A stretch of 64,000 nucleotides of DNA. Origin: Phocaeicola paurosaccharolyticus JCM 15092 (GTDB taxonomy: Bacteria; Bacteroidota; Bacteroidia; Bacteroidales; Bacteroidaceae). The DNA is taken from contig NZ_BAJR01000002.1 of the NCBI RefSeq assembly GCF_000613805.1, forward strand, positions 62,001 to 126,000, given 5' to 3'. The notes beneath the pieces were generated by a model that was given only the letters and a program-made list of their open reading frames with translations, had not been told where the DNA came from and ran no database searches. Shown here piece by piece: positions 8,772 through 16,859 of the stretch (position 1 is its first letter; the number at the start of each line of letters is the position of its first letter). Made by a program: the position numbers and the translations under genes.

Positions 8772-9487
8772 TTTATTGTTACAGTTATGTTCTCTACTAT
8801 ATGCAAGGCTGTAGTCAGACCCGAGAGGTCATTGCTGATCTCTCCTGAATTTCCTTGAGGGTCGCTGTGTCCTAATAGCTTAGCCTGGAATGTTTTTTCT
8901 CCTTTTGACAGATCAATATCTGCTGCATATACCAATGCCGGCTGTCCGCTTCCCTCTTTCCCTCCTGAATAGTTTTTGTCTCCCTCCTTAGCTGATCTTG
9001 GGAAACTATCGTTGAAGTCGGTAGAGTGGTTTATCTCAATCTTCACTACAAACTCTTTCATTGAACTTTGGCTCAGCTTTATATCGAAACTACCTTGAGG
9101 TGTAGCCCCGGAAATACCATCTGTCAATGGCTCCTTTTTTGTTGGAAGATAAAGGCCGTCATCATACTTTATACCACGTGAATAACACCAGTGGGGTAAT
9201 GCCTCCTTGCGTCGGTTTCCTCCGGACATCAGCCATGATTGTGTGGCAATTTTATGTGTTACATATACAGTGGATAGATAGTTACCCTGTTTGTCCTCCA
9301 GCCATATAGCTATCTGCGGAGCATTCTTCTTAGATATTCCAAGGAACAGGGGGAAGTCATGCAGCCACTCATCACCCTTTTCAATATGAACTTTCATATC
9401 TCCTTTGTTGTATTCAATCTCTTCCTGCTGACAAGAATAGAGGCATATTAGCCAGAATAAAATAAAAAACAGTTTCATTTTCTTCAT
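8768..9487 (-). CDS. DUF2271-like lipoprotein
   Basis: I chose the ATG at 9487 (MKKMKLFFILF), giving 239 residues with a lipoprotein signal peptide ending LICLYSC, so the mature N-terminus is a lipidated cysteine. A 16-codon upstream extension would cover the operator region and is unlikely. The body has LPHWCYSRG (about 105) and DGISGATPQGSFDIKLS (about 128-145), which resemble the W..R and D-GATR-type motifs of DUF2271 periplasmic proteins. This assignment is by pattern only. Proteins of that type often accompany flavin or heme-related membrane systems, but none is present here. It forms an overlapping pair with the beta-barrel gene. Confidence 0.7.
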   Translation of the reverse strand: MKKMKLFFILFWLICLYSCQQEEIEYNKGDMKVHIEKGDEWLHDFPLFLGISKKNAPQIAIWLEDKQGNYLSTVYVTHKIATQSWLMSGGNRRKEALPHWCYSRGIKYDDGLYLPTKKEPLTDGISGATPQGSFDIKLSQSSMKEFVVKIEINHSTDFNDSFPRSAKEGDKNYSGGKEGSGQPALVYAADIDLSKGEKTFQAKLLGHSDPQGNSGEISNDLSGLTTALHIVENITVTIK

Positions 9488-9516
9488 TTTACGTTCTATA
9501 ATTAGTAAATTGTTTA

Positions 9517-9534
9517 TGTTACTTATCGGTAACA
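9517..9534. promoter_or_regulatory. TetR operator 3, in front of the lipoprotein/beta-barrel operon
   Basis: TGTTAC-TTATCG-GTAACA: a perfect 6-bp inverted repeat around a 6-bp centre. It is almost identical to the two sites upstream of the tetR gene and lies 30 bp before the lipoprotein ATG. Confidence 0.75.
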
Positions 9535-9579
9535 CCGAGGGTATATTAATAGTATTTATACGATATTCAAAAAACTTGA

Positions 9580-10182
9580 TTAGTTGGTAAACAAATTATC
9601 TACCATGCTGTCTATTCCATTTTCTATCTGTTCCCATCCTGATTCTTTGTCAAGTGGGATACCATTGTATACAGGACAGAACTCTCCAAGCATGATAAGA
9701 TAGGTTATTGAAGCGGTTGCCATTGAAGCAAAGACTGCCATTTCGCTTTGCTCTTTTCCGGTAAGTTCGCAAACTCTCTCAATAAGCTTTACGCCGACAT
9801 TCTCTCTTTGTTCCCTCAACTTAACAATCATCTCATTGTTTGAGGATAGTTCCCAACGATATATTCTTTTTAGAGTAGGGTCTTTTCTTAATTGCTCTAT
9901 ATGCTGGTGAAACATCTTTTTTATGAAATCGGGAATCTCCTCTTTAGAAGTGATTTCTAAAGGGAAGTTTATCCAGAAATCATGTTGGCGTATATATGAT
10001 GCAATCAATCCATCTACAGAGCTGAAGTAGCGATAGATAAGAATTTTTGAAACTCCGGAGCGTGCAGCAATAGCATTGACGCCAATCTTTTCAAATCCCT
10101 CCTCAGCTATCATCTCACCGATGGCATTAAGTATCCTTTTTTCGGTCGATTCTCTATCTTTTTCTCTTGCAGTGATATTCAT
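9580..10182 (-). CDS. TetR-family transcriptional repressor
   Basis: 200 residues. The N-terminal helix-turn-helix (about 12-60: RILNAIGEMIAEEGFEKIGVNAIAARSGVSKILIYRYFSS) is typical TetR. The remainder is the helical ligand-binding and dimer domain, with no recognisable ligand motif. Two copies of an 18-bp inverted repeat lie 11-52 bp upstream of its ATG, pointing to autorepression. A third copy stands before the next genes downstream, the lipoprotein/beta-barrel pair. The operator of this family usually has about this spacing, so assignment of the sites to this protein is a strong inference. Confidence 0.9.
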   Translation of the reverse strand: MNITAREKDRESTEKRILNAIGEMIAEEGFEKIGVNAIAARSGVSKILIYRYFSSVDGLIASYIRQHDFWINFPLEITSKEEIPDFIKKMFHQHIEQLRKDPTLKRIYRWELSSNNEMIVKLREQRENVGVKLIERVCELTGKEQSEMAVFASMATASITYLIMLGEFCPVYNGIPLDKESGWEQIENGIDSMVDNLFTN

Positions 10183-10192
10183 TTTCTTTTCA

Positions 10193-10210
10193 TGTTACCA
10201 ATCGGGAACA
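10193..10210. promoter_or_regulatory. TetR operator 1
   Basis: TGTTAC-CAATCG-GGAACA, 11 bp upstream of the tetR ATG. It matches the shared consensus TGTTACYWATCGGNAACA. Confidence 0.75.
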
Positions 10211-10216
10211 AAGGTA

Positions 10217-10234
10217 TGTTACTTATCGGAAACA
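10217..10234. promoter_or_regulatory. TetR operator 2
   Basis: TGTTAC-TTATCG-GAAACA, 24 bp (start to start) from operator 1. It lies in the region shared by tetR and the divergent Crp-type gene, so binding could affect both. Confidence 0.75.
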
Positions 10235-10328
10235 TGCAAGCTAAATCAATTATTTTTGAAAGATGTTTATATAAATCTCTACTTTGAAGGCAAATTGTAC
10301 TTTATTTGTAAAGACAACGCTAATTACT

Positions 10329-10934
10329 ATGAATGCATTATTGACTAATGAGATTGAAAAGTTCTATGAACTGCTCATTAAAAAGATCTCTCTTTTATCC
10401 AAGCTTGATGTGGATGATGTCAAGCTTATCAAATCATTATTTCATTTTGAACATTATAAGAAGGATGAGCCGATAATACGAGTGGGAGAGGTTTCGGATA
10501 AAGCTTATTATATTATTTCCGGATATATGAAATATTATAAGCTGCTTGAGAGTGGTGACGATCTTATAATCCATCTCTATGCACCAGATAACTTTGCAGC
10601 TTCTCTTGATAGTTTTTTCAAGAAAGAAAGATCGAAAGAGGAGTTGACATGTATAACTGACTGTAGGCTTTTCTCTATAAGCAAGACCAATTTAGAGATA
10701 CTATTTTCTACAAATGAGAAATGGGGGACTTTTGGTAGAAAACTTATGGAGACCTTTTTAATAGAGAAGGAGGAGAGGATTATTGACCAGATATCACTTA
10801 CTGCTCAGCAAAGATATATCAAGCTTATTGAGACACATCCCGGTATAGTGCAGAACGTACCTATAAAACTGATAGCCTCATTCATTGGTGTAAAACCGGA
10901 ATCACTGAGTCGTATAAGAAAACAGATTAACTAA
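10329..10934 (+). CDS. Crp/Fnr-family transcription regulator
   Basis: I chose the ATG at 10329 (MNALLTNEIEKF), giving 201 residues; an extension to 10284 has no family similarity. Residues about 35-135 form a cyclic-nucleotide-binding-type beta-roll (FEHYKKDEPIIRVGEVSDKAYYIISGYMKYY ... HLYAPDNFAASLDSFF). The C-terminal winged helix (about 165-201, IKLIASFIGVKPESLSRIRKQI) binds DNA. The phosphate-binding RxS cassette of true cAMP receptors is not visible, as is common in Bacteroidetes members. It diverges from tetR and lies 50 bp before the SDR gene on the same strand, its most likely partner. Confidence 0.88.
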   Translation: MNALLTNEIEKFYELLIKKISLLSKLDVDDVKLIKSLFHFEHYKKDEPIIRVGEVSDKAYYIISGYMKYYKLLESGDDLIIHLYAPDNFAASLDSFFKKERSKEELTCITDCRLFSISKTNLEILFSTNEKWGTFGRKLMETFLIEKEERIIDQISLTAQQRYIKLIETHPGIVQNVPIKLIASFIGVKPESLSRIRKQIN

Positions 10935-10984
10935 CATTTGTTAGGTGTGCGAGTGGATACACTGCTTTATTTTTGCAATAAAAA

Positions 10985-11794
10985 ATGAAGACAGTATTAA
11001 TTACAGGAGCATCAAAAGGTATTGGCCGAGCAACGGCGATTCTATTCAGTCAGAAGGGATGGAATGTTGCTGCAGCAGTAAGGGAGATAGATACAGAAGA
11101 GCAATATCCCGAGAATGTATGCCCATTTATCATTGACATCAGAGATAGAGAATCAATAAATAGGTGCATCGAACAGGTTGTGAATTATTATGGGAGAGTT
11201 GACTTGCTTGTAAACAATGCAGGCGTTTACTCAACCTCACCCTTGGAGTGCATATCTGAAGAGGATCTGAATAATGTCATACAGACAAATGTAAAAGGCA
11301 CTCTATATATGACTCAGGCAATGCTTCCCTATTTCAGAACTAATAAAGGCGGAACAATAGTAAATATCTCATCGATAGCCGGTAGAGTAACATTCCCCTT
11401 CCAATCGGTATATCACACATCAAAATGGGCTATTGAAGGATTGAGTGAGAGCCTCTATTATGAACTAAAAAATCTGAATATCAAGGTGAAAATAGTAGAG
11501 CCCGGAATGGTACATACAAGTCTTTATAGATCAGTATTGGATTTGTCTGCAGAGAGATTTCCTATGGAGTATAGAGAGAACTTTGCCCATTGGCATAGTT
11601 ACCTGATAAATAACTATGATAATGGTTATGACCCGATATTGGATGCAAGAAGAGTCTATCAGGCGGCAAATGATAGAAGTTCAAAACTTAGATATACTTC
11701 GGATTCCTCCACAAAGTTTGTGCTTATTCTACGCAGGATTTTCCCTACATGCATTTTGCAAAGGCTTATCTATTCGATATGTAAACTTAAGTAG
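10985..11794 (+). CDS. Short-chain dehydrogenase/reductase
   Basis: 269-residue cytoplasmic oxidoreductase of the classical SDR fold. Visible are the cofactor loop TGASKGIGRAT (residues 7-17), NNAGVYS (about 78-84), the serine of NISSIAGRV (about 130) and the catalytic YHTSKWAIE (about 144-152). The Tyr-x-x-x-Lys pair and the upstream Ser complete the active site. The substrate is unknown. The short C-terminal extension, rich in hydrophobic and basic residues (about 240-269), may bind the membrane surface. It follows the Crp-type regulator on the same strand. Confidence 0.9.
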   Translation: MKTVLITGASKGIGRATAILFSQKGWNVAAAVREIDTEEQYPENVCPFIIDIRDRESINRCIEQVVNYYGRVDLLVNNAGVYSTSPLECISEEDLNNVIQTNVKGTLYMTQAMLPYFRTNKGGTIVNISSIAGRVTFPFQSVYHTSKWAIEGLSESLYYELKNLNIKVKIVEPGMVHTSLYRSVLDLSAERFPMEYRENFAHWHSYLINNYDNGYDPILDARRVYQAANDRSSKLRYTSDSSTKFVLILRRIFPTCILQRLIYSICKLK

Positions 11795-11807
11795 AAGAGT
11801 TGGTCTG

Positions 11808-12278
11808 TTATAGATTCAGACGGTAGTAACTCAAGATATTATCATAGACAAAACTATTGGCTTCAAGGGCTTTGCAAGAAGGTATATTCTCTTTTTCAGG
11901 CATAACGATTATGGACTTGGCACCTTTTATTTCTCTGATATTTTTTATGAGTTCAGCAATAATTAATTTACCATATCCTTTTCCTAGATAATTAGTATTG
12001 CCAATGAGATAGTCAATGCTAAATGTATATCCGGCAGAGTTCACTGTATACCAATCCTCCTGAGCATAGAAACAGTCATAATATTGACAGAATGCAAAAG
12101 GAGTCTCTTGATCATAGACAATAAGATGATTAAGAAAGCTATATTCTGTATCTCTGCCGGCAATCTCGTTAATCCATTCTTCAGGTTGATGATACCATCT
12201 AAGAATATAGTCTTGATACACCCATTTTTTGAATAGGGCAAGATCCTTATCTTCAATTTTTCTTAACTTAATCTCCAT
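11808..12278 (-). CDS. GNAT-family N-acetyltransferase
   Basis: 156 residues. The acetyl-CoA-binding motif is DYLIGNTNYLGKGYGKLII (about 89-107), with the conserved G-K-G-Y-G loop, followed by VMPEKENIPSCKALEANSF (about 126-144), the usual motif B region. The pattern resembles the AAC(6')-type and siderophore-type acetyltransferase branch, but that resemblance alone does not show aminoglycoside resistance. It ends 13 bp from the convergent SDR gene and is preceded by the palindrome-rich region at 12279-12717. Confidence 0.8.
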   Translation of the reverse strand: MEIKLRKIEDKDLALFKKWVYQDYILRWYHQPEEWINEIAGRDTEYSFLNHLIVYDQETPFAFCQYYDCFYAQEDWYTVNSAGYTFSIDYLIGNTNYLGKGYGKLIIAELIKNIREIKGAKSIIVMPEKENIPSCKALEANSFVYDNILSYYRLNL

Positions 12279-12457
12279 ATTAGTTCATTTTATGTAGCTC
12301 GATTAGTATTCTCTTCAAATATACTCTTTTAGTACAATATTTGTATAAGTTCTTCAAGTAGAGAATCATTTTATCGAAAAACATATATTGGTTACATCCA
12401 CAAAAAACAGATAACCAATAGGCAATATTTAGCCATTATTCTCAACTGATTCTTTGT

Positions 12458-12514
12458 CCTAAGTTTTAGTTTTATTATCCTAAGGCTTAGGATAATAAAA
12501 CTAAGGCTTAGGAT
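12458..12514. repeat. Palindrome with direct repeats of CCTAAGGCTTAGGAT
   Basis: Arms 12466-12484 and 12486-12504 are perfect inverted repeats of 19 bp around a single G. The core CTAAGGCTTAGGAT recurs as a direct repeat 21 bp later (12480-12493 and 12501-12514), and TCCTAAG also appears at 12458. A one-base centre is too tight for a hairpin terminator, so a protein-binding site or cruciform is more likely. It lies 200-260 bp upstream of the regulator gene. Confidence 0.65.
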
Positions 12515-12650
12515 TATTGTCCACAAGCATAATTTTAAGTTCAGGACTGTAATAACAGAATAATATTTCGCGGTTTCCTTTTGTTTATACATATAAAGTA
12601 CCGACTTCTTATTTTCACTTCCTTTATTAGTAACTTTAATAAGATGATTG

Positions 12651-12658
12651 TATATTTG
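12651..12658 (+). promoter_or_regulatory. Candidate -7 element of the NtrC-type regulator gene
   Basis: TATATTTG matches TAnnTTTG, 59 bp before the ATG. No good TTTG lies at the right distance upstream. Confidence 0.4.
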
Positions 12659-12717
12659 TATGTATTAGTGGTTATTCATGTATGTTACTCTCTTTGTGAA
12701 AATGTTTCTAACAATAT

Positions 12718-14046
12718 ATGGTGCAAATTTTAATAATAGATGACGAAGAACCTATCCGTAAATTATTAGCTCGCATAATAGAGCTAGAAGGTTACAAGGC
12801 ATGGACAGCAGGCAGTTGCAGTGATGCGTTAAAACAACTGCAAAAGCAACAGTTTGATGTTATATTATGTGACGTTTTTTTGCCTGACGGAAATGGAGTT
12901 GATTTTATTTTTGATATAAAAAAGTATTCGGGTGATGCAGCCATAATATTACTTACTGCACATGGTAATATTCAAGATGGTGTCCAAGCAATCAAAAATG
13001 GGGCGTTTGACTACATAACCAAGGGTGATGATAACCGTAAAATCATACCTACAATAAATCGTGCTATTGATGATATTGAACAAAAGAGAGGGAAGAAACC
13101 ATCTTCAGTACCTTATTCTTTTGACTCCATTGTTGGAAATTCACAAGCAATTAAGCAGGCTATTATTCTGGCGCAAAAGGTTTCAAGAACAGATGCTTCT
13201 GTATTACTGACAGGGGAAACAGGCACGGGAAAAGAAGTTTTTGCACATGCTATTCATCAAGCTAGCCAAAGGTCAGGACAAGCCATTGTTGATATAAATT
13301 GTTCTGCCTTTAGTAAGGATCTGTTGGAAAGTGAATTGTTCGGTTATAAGGCTGGTGCCTTTACTGGGGCTTTGAAGGACAAGAAAGGATTGTTTGAAGT
13401 TGCCAACCATGGAACAATTTTCTTGGATGAAATTGGAGAAATGGCTTTTGAATTGCAAGCCCGACTTTTACGCGTATTGGAATCAGGTGAATATATTAAA
13501 ATTGGCGATACAAAACCTACGAAAGTTGATGTTAGGATTATATCAGCGACGAATAGGGATTTGAAAGAAGAGATAAAACGTGGTAATTTCCGTGAGGATT
13601 TATACTTCCGTTTGTCTGTGTTTCAGATAAACTTGCCTCCGTTACGCGACAGAAAGGAAGACATCCAGGAGTTGTCGCACATTTTTTTGGACAAGTTTGC
13701 AGAGAAACTTAAAAAGGAAATTCTCGGCATATCTCCACAGGTACTTGATATATTAAAAAATACAGAGTGGAAAGGAAATGTCAGAGAACTGAGGAACGTT
13801 ATAGAGAGGTGCACCATTGTATGTGATAACCAGATTACTGTTGAAGATTTGCCATTAGAACTACAAAAAGGAAATTTTAAAGTTCCAGTCATGAAAGATG
13901 AGTTTGAACTTGCAGAAATTGAGAGAATGCATATTATAAAAGTGTTACAATACACTAATGGTAATAAGACAGAGACGGCACGTCTCTTAAAAATAGGACT
14001 GGCAACTCTTTATCGCAAGATTGAAACATATCACATAGAGGTATAA
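12718..14046 (+). CDS. NtrC-family sigma-54-dependent response regulator of the kdp locus
   Basis: 442 residues. The receiver domain (1-120) has acidic residues DDE at 8-10 and phosphoacceptor Asp52. The AAA+ domain (about 130-365) has Walker A GETGTGKE (166-173), the sigma-54 contact loop GAFTGA (213-218) and Walker B FLDEIGE (235-241). The Fis-type helix-turn-helix is at about 405-440 (NKTETARLLKIGLATLYRKIE). It should remodel sigma-54 polymerase at -24/-12 promoters after phosphorylation. It is convergent with the kinase gene at 14144. A near-perfect sigma-54 promoter precedes the kdp structural genes 7.5 kb away, the only such site I found. In enterobacteria Kdp is controlled instead by the OmpR-type KdpE. 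Control of kdp by this protein is inferred from context. Confidence 0.93.
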   Translation: MVQILIIDDEEPIRKLLARIIELEGYKAWTAGSCSDALKQLQKQQFDVILCDVFLPDGNGVDFIFDIKKYSGDAAIILLTAHGNIQDGVQAIKNGAFDYITKGDDNRKIIPTINRAIDDIEQKRGKKPSSVPYSFDSIVGNSQAIKQAIILAQKVSRTDASVLLTGETGTGKEVFAHAIHQASQRSGQAIVDINCSAFSKDLLESELFGYKAGAFTGALKDKKGLFEVANHGTIFLDEIGEMAFELQARLLRVLESGEYIKIGDTKPTKVDVRIISATNRDLKEEIKRGNFREDLYFRLSVFQINLPPLRDRKEDIQELSHIFLDKFAEKLKKEILGISPQVLDILKNTEWKGNVRELRNVIERCTIVCDNQITVEDLPLELQKGNFKVPVMKDEFELAEIERMHIIKVLQYTNGNKTETARLLKIGLATLYRKIETYHIEV

Positions 14047-14071
14047 TATGCCGACTAGCGATTAAAGATAA

Positions 14072-14117
14072 ATTGTTTATAAGTGGCTGTAGAACAGGCA
14101 TGCTACTTACAAACAAT
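14072..14117. terminator. Possible terminator between convergent regulator and kinase genes
   Basis: ATTGTTTATAAGT and ACTTACAAACAAT form an imperfect 13-bp stem with a loop of about 20 nt. No clean T-run follows on either side, so it is weak. Confidence 0.35.
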
Positions 14118-14143
14118 TATGAAACAACAGCGATGAAATTCTT

Positions 14144-15592
14144 TTATGATTTTAATCGTATTGTAAAACAACTTCCTTTTCCTATTTCACTTTCTATGGA
14201 CAAAGTGCCTCCATGAGCCTCCACAAAATCCTTTGATATTGACAATCCCAATCCACTACCTTGTACTTTCGTTCCCGGGACACGGAAATAATGGTCGAAA
14301 ATACTCTGATGATAGCGTGGATCTATACCCCTTCCGAAATCACGGACATACATTTCAATGTAATTATCTTCCATCTGTTGAGCACCAATGATGATACGAC
14401 CATTCTCTGGTGAATATCTGATAGCATTCGAGAGTAGGTTAGTCAACACCCATGCAATCTTTTCGCTGTCAACAAATAATTTACCGATTTTACTTTCCGG
14501 ATATTGTACTTCAATTTGAATATTGAATTTCTCTGCTTGTATGTGGTTAGCTTTTATTGCATATTCAATCAATTCTATAGGTTTTGTGATACGTGGCTTA
14601 AGTTGTAGGTTACCTGATTCTACTTGTGTCATATTAAGTAATTCACTGGTAATACTAAGCAAGCGTTCACTGTTGTCTTGAATGCTTTTGGCTAACTCTT
14701 TCTGCTCCTCGTTTAAATTGCCGACCCTATTATCCTCAAGTAACTGAAGACCCATCATGATGGCAGAAATTGGAGTTTTCAGTTCATGAGAAATGGTTGA
14801 AATAAAAGTGGTCTTGGCAGAATCTAATTCCTTGAACTCCGTGATGTTTTTAAGCATTATGACATATCCTTCTTTTACAGAGCCTGAGTTATTTCTATCA
14901 GGTTTGTTTATCTGCATATAATTCATCTGAAAATAACTTTCCTTGTCGTCTGCATATATTTTTAGTGGTTCAGATTTGCCAACCTTATCGTTATTTTGTG
15001 AATCTATAAGTTCACGAATTAGCCTCCTTAGCAGGTCATTGTGCATAGAAACATCTTGAGCTGGCTTTTGTAAAATATCCTCACGCTTCAGATTAAGAAC
15101 ATTCAAAGCTTCATCATTTATAAATAATATGGTAAGTTCATTATCCAAACCTATAATGGGTTCTTTTACGCTATTGATAATGGTTTCCATATAATTTTTA
15201 GCTGCCTTAATTTGGGCAAGTGTGCTTGAATGATAATCGGACAATCTTTTTGCCATTCTATTGAAATTTTCGGAAACTTCCTTTTGGTTTTCTAAGTTTA
15301 ACCGTCGGTCATAATTGTGATTGGCAATATCTTTAATTCCGTCAGTGATTTCTTTTATTGGTTTGTTGAAGTATGAAGGAAAAATAGTAAGCATGAAAAG
15401 GCCTATTATAATACAAATACCTCCGACAACAGAAATCCAGAGTAGAGCATTCTTTAGCCCTATGCCTGCAGCAGGGCTATTGGGATCTGTTGCAGTCAAT
15501 ATCTGTAAGTAAACAATGGAAAGTGACACTAACAATACAATCATAGAAACAAGTATTCCTATTACTACAGTCAATTTTGTCTTAGTACTCAT
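14144..15592 (-). CDS. Sensor histidine kinase of the kdp locus
   Basis: 482 residues, inner membrane. Two membrane helices (about 8-31 and 47-70) are followed by a HAMP linker (about 70-125), a PAS domain (about 135-255) and a HisKA domain with phosphorylated His269 in TISHELKTP. The ATPase domain has the N box NLLSNAIRYSP, DFGRGIDP and GSGLGLSI. There is almost no periplasmic loop (about 15 residues), so it probably senses from the membrane or cytoplasm. It starts 12 bp behind the KdpD-like gene, and the two look like a KdpD split into a sensory part and a kinase part. Its partner is most likely the NtrC-type regulator encoded convergently. Confidence 0.92.
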   Translation of the reverse strand: MSTKTKLTVVIGILVSMIVLLVSLSIVYLQILTATDPNSPAAGIGLKNALLWISVVGGICIIIGLFMLTIFPSYFNKPIKEITDGIKDIANHNYDRRLNLENQKEVSENFNRMAKRLSDYHSSTLAQIKAAKNYMETIINSVKEPIIGLDNELTILFINDEALNVLNLKREDILQKPAQDVSMHNDLLRRLIRELIDSQNNDKVGKSEPLKIYADDKESYFQMNYMQINKPDRNNSGSVKEGYVIMLKNITEFKELDSAKTTFISTISHELKTPISAIMMGLQLLEDNRVGNLNEEQKELAKSIQDNSERLLSITSELLNMTQVESGNLQLKPRITKPIELIEYAIKANHIQAEKFNIQIEVQYPESKIGKLFVDSEKIAWVLTNLLSNAIRYSPENGRIIIGAQQMEDNYIEMYVRDFGRGIDPRYHQSIFDHYFRVPGTKVQGSGLGLSISKDFVEAHGGTLSIESEIGKGSCFTIRLKS

Positions 15593-15604
15593 AACGAAAA
15601 TATT

Positions 15605-16732
15605 TTATTGTGGAAATATAATTAATTTTATATCCATTTCGGAAAGTTTTCTTAGGAAATAACTGTAACGATGTAATTTAAGAATCTTACTGAAATTTAA
15701 ATTGGGTTGTCCGATGCAGACTGTCGTAATGTGGCGTTCGCGACATACATCGATAATTGTTTGCACTATGTTGGATGATGAAACCTGTACCAATTCACCT
15801 CCAAGTTCTGTTACCAGCTTGAAATTGTTAAGCAAATGTCGTTGTACTGACAAATTAATACGATCCGGACTTTCTGATGGCATTTGCACGTATAAAGCGA
15901 AAAAAGCAGTATTATAGCGAGATGCTAAGCGTGCAGTACGTCGTATGATATGCCTTGGAGTTTTTTCTTTACTGCTAATACAAGCTAAGAACAGTTCCCG
16001 ATGAACAGCTTTATCTTCTGGGATGACCTCGGTTTCTACCTTTTTCTCTACTCGAAATGCCACCTCCTTTAGGGCTAATTCACGCAATTGAAGTATGTTC
16101 TCTGTCTTGAAGAAATTACTAAGGGCTGTTTGTATTTTTTCAGTTTTATATATTTTCCCTGCTTTTAAACGATTAATTAGCTCTTGAGCTGTCAAGTCTA
16201 TATTGACAACCTCATCTGCTTCTTCCAGAACTTTGTCAGGAATACGTTCCTTTACTTCAATGCCGGATATTCCTTTAATATCTTCATTAAGGCTTTCAAT
16301 GTGTTGAATATTTACTGCAGATACAACGTTAATACCTGCTTCCAAGAGTTCCATTACATCTTGCCATCGTTTTTCATTACGGCTACCTTCAACATTGGTG
16401 TGAGCAAGTTCGTCCACAATAACTAATTCCGGGCGTAACTGAAGAATGGTATCTACATCCATTTCTTCCAATTCTTTTCCTTTATAAAATATAATCTTGC
16501 GGGGTATTACAGGTAATCCATCTAACTGCGCTTCAGTATCTGCACGCCCATGTGTTTCAACATAGCCTATCTGTACATCAATTCCGTTATCCAGCATTTC
16601 ATGGGCTTCCTGCAACATTCTATATGTTTTACCAACACCGGCTATCATTCCGATATAAATCTTAAAAACACCTCGTTGAGAACGTTTTATCAGATTTAAA
16701 AAATGCTGTACGCTTTCTTCTCTATTTCCCAT
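15605..16732 (-). CDS. kdpD: KdpD sensory N-terminal module without kinase domain
   Basis: 375 residues, against about 890 for the E. coli protein. The KdpD domain (about 18-230) has the Walker A-type loop GMIAGVGKT (28-36) and VDELAHTN with an acidic Walker B. A universal-stress-protein-like domain follows (about 245-370). No membrane helices and no histidine kinase motifs are present. In full-length KdpD these parts bind ATP and, in some species, cyclic di-AMP, and adjust the kinase to K+ supply. Here they are encoded alone, 12 bp before the separate kinase gene. It lies 127 bp after kdpC on the same strand. The shortness is typical of Bacteroidetes rather than a truncation. Confidence 0.9.
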   Translation of the reverse strand: MGNREESVQHFLNLIKRSQRGVFKIYIGMIAGVGKTYRMLQEAHEMLDNGIDVQIGYVETHGRADTEAQLDGLPVIPRKIIFYKGKELEEMDVDTILQLRPELVIVDELAHTNVEGSRNEKRWQDVMELLEAGINVVSAVNIQHIESLNEDIKGISGIEVKERIPDKVLEEADEVVNIDLTAQELINRLKAGKIYKTEKIQTALSNFFKTENILQLRELALKEVAFRVEKKVETEVIPEDKAVHRELFLACISSKEKTPRHIIRRTARLASRYNTAFFALYVQMPSESPDRINLSVQRHLLNNFKLVTELGGELVQVSSSNIVQTIIDVCRERHITTVCIGQPNLNFSKILKLHRYSYFLRKLSEMDIKLIIFPQ

Positions 16733-16859
16733 ATGTATTTCTATTCAAAATATTATTTTGCGATTTTAAGACAATTGCTTTTAGCTTTTACTGAAAATTT
16801 AGATGTGCATATAAACAAAAGTACTTTAATGGCTTACTCTATATAACGACTATTGAATA

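Larger units (their letters stand above)
12279..12717. other. 439-bp divergent intergenic region with no convincing gene
   Basis: Lies between the GNAT gene (minus) and the NtrC-type regulator (plus). It holds a 39-bp near-perfect palindrome with adjoining direct repeats (12458-12514) and a candidate -7 element (12651-12658). A 66-residue frame on the minus strand (12392-12592) is low-complexity, runs through the palindrome and has no recognisable start context, so I do not call it. Confidence 0.6.

Noticed and set aside
11808..12278. GNAT gene considered as an aminoglycoside resistance gene
   Set aside because: The resemblance to AAC(6')-type enzymes is limited to the common acetyl-CoA loop, and no mobile-element context is present.
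12392..12592. 66-residue minus-strand frame in the region before the kdp regulator
   Set aside because: Low-complexity Leu/Ile/Lys sequence produced by AT-rich DNA and by translation of the palindrome; no start context.
14144..16732. Separate KdpD-like and kinase genes considered as another one-base split
   Set aside because: Each has a complete domain set and its own ATG, the gap is 12 bp, and the kinase carries HAMP and PAS domains unlike the KdpD C-terminus; this is a true two-gene layout.
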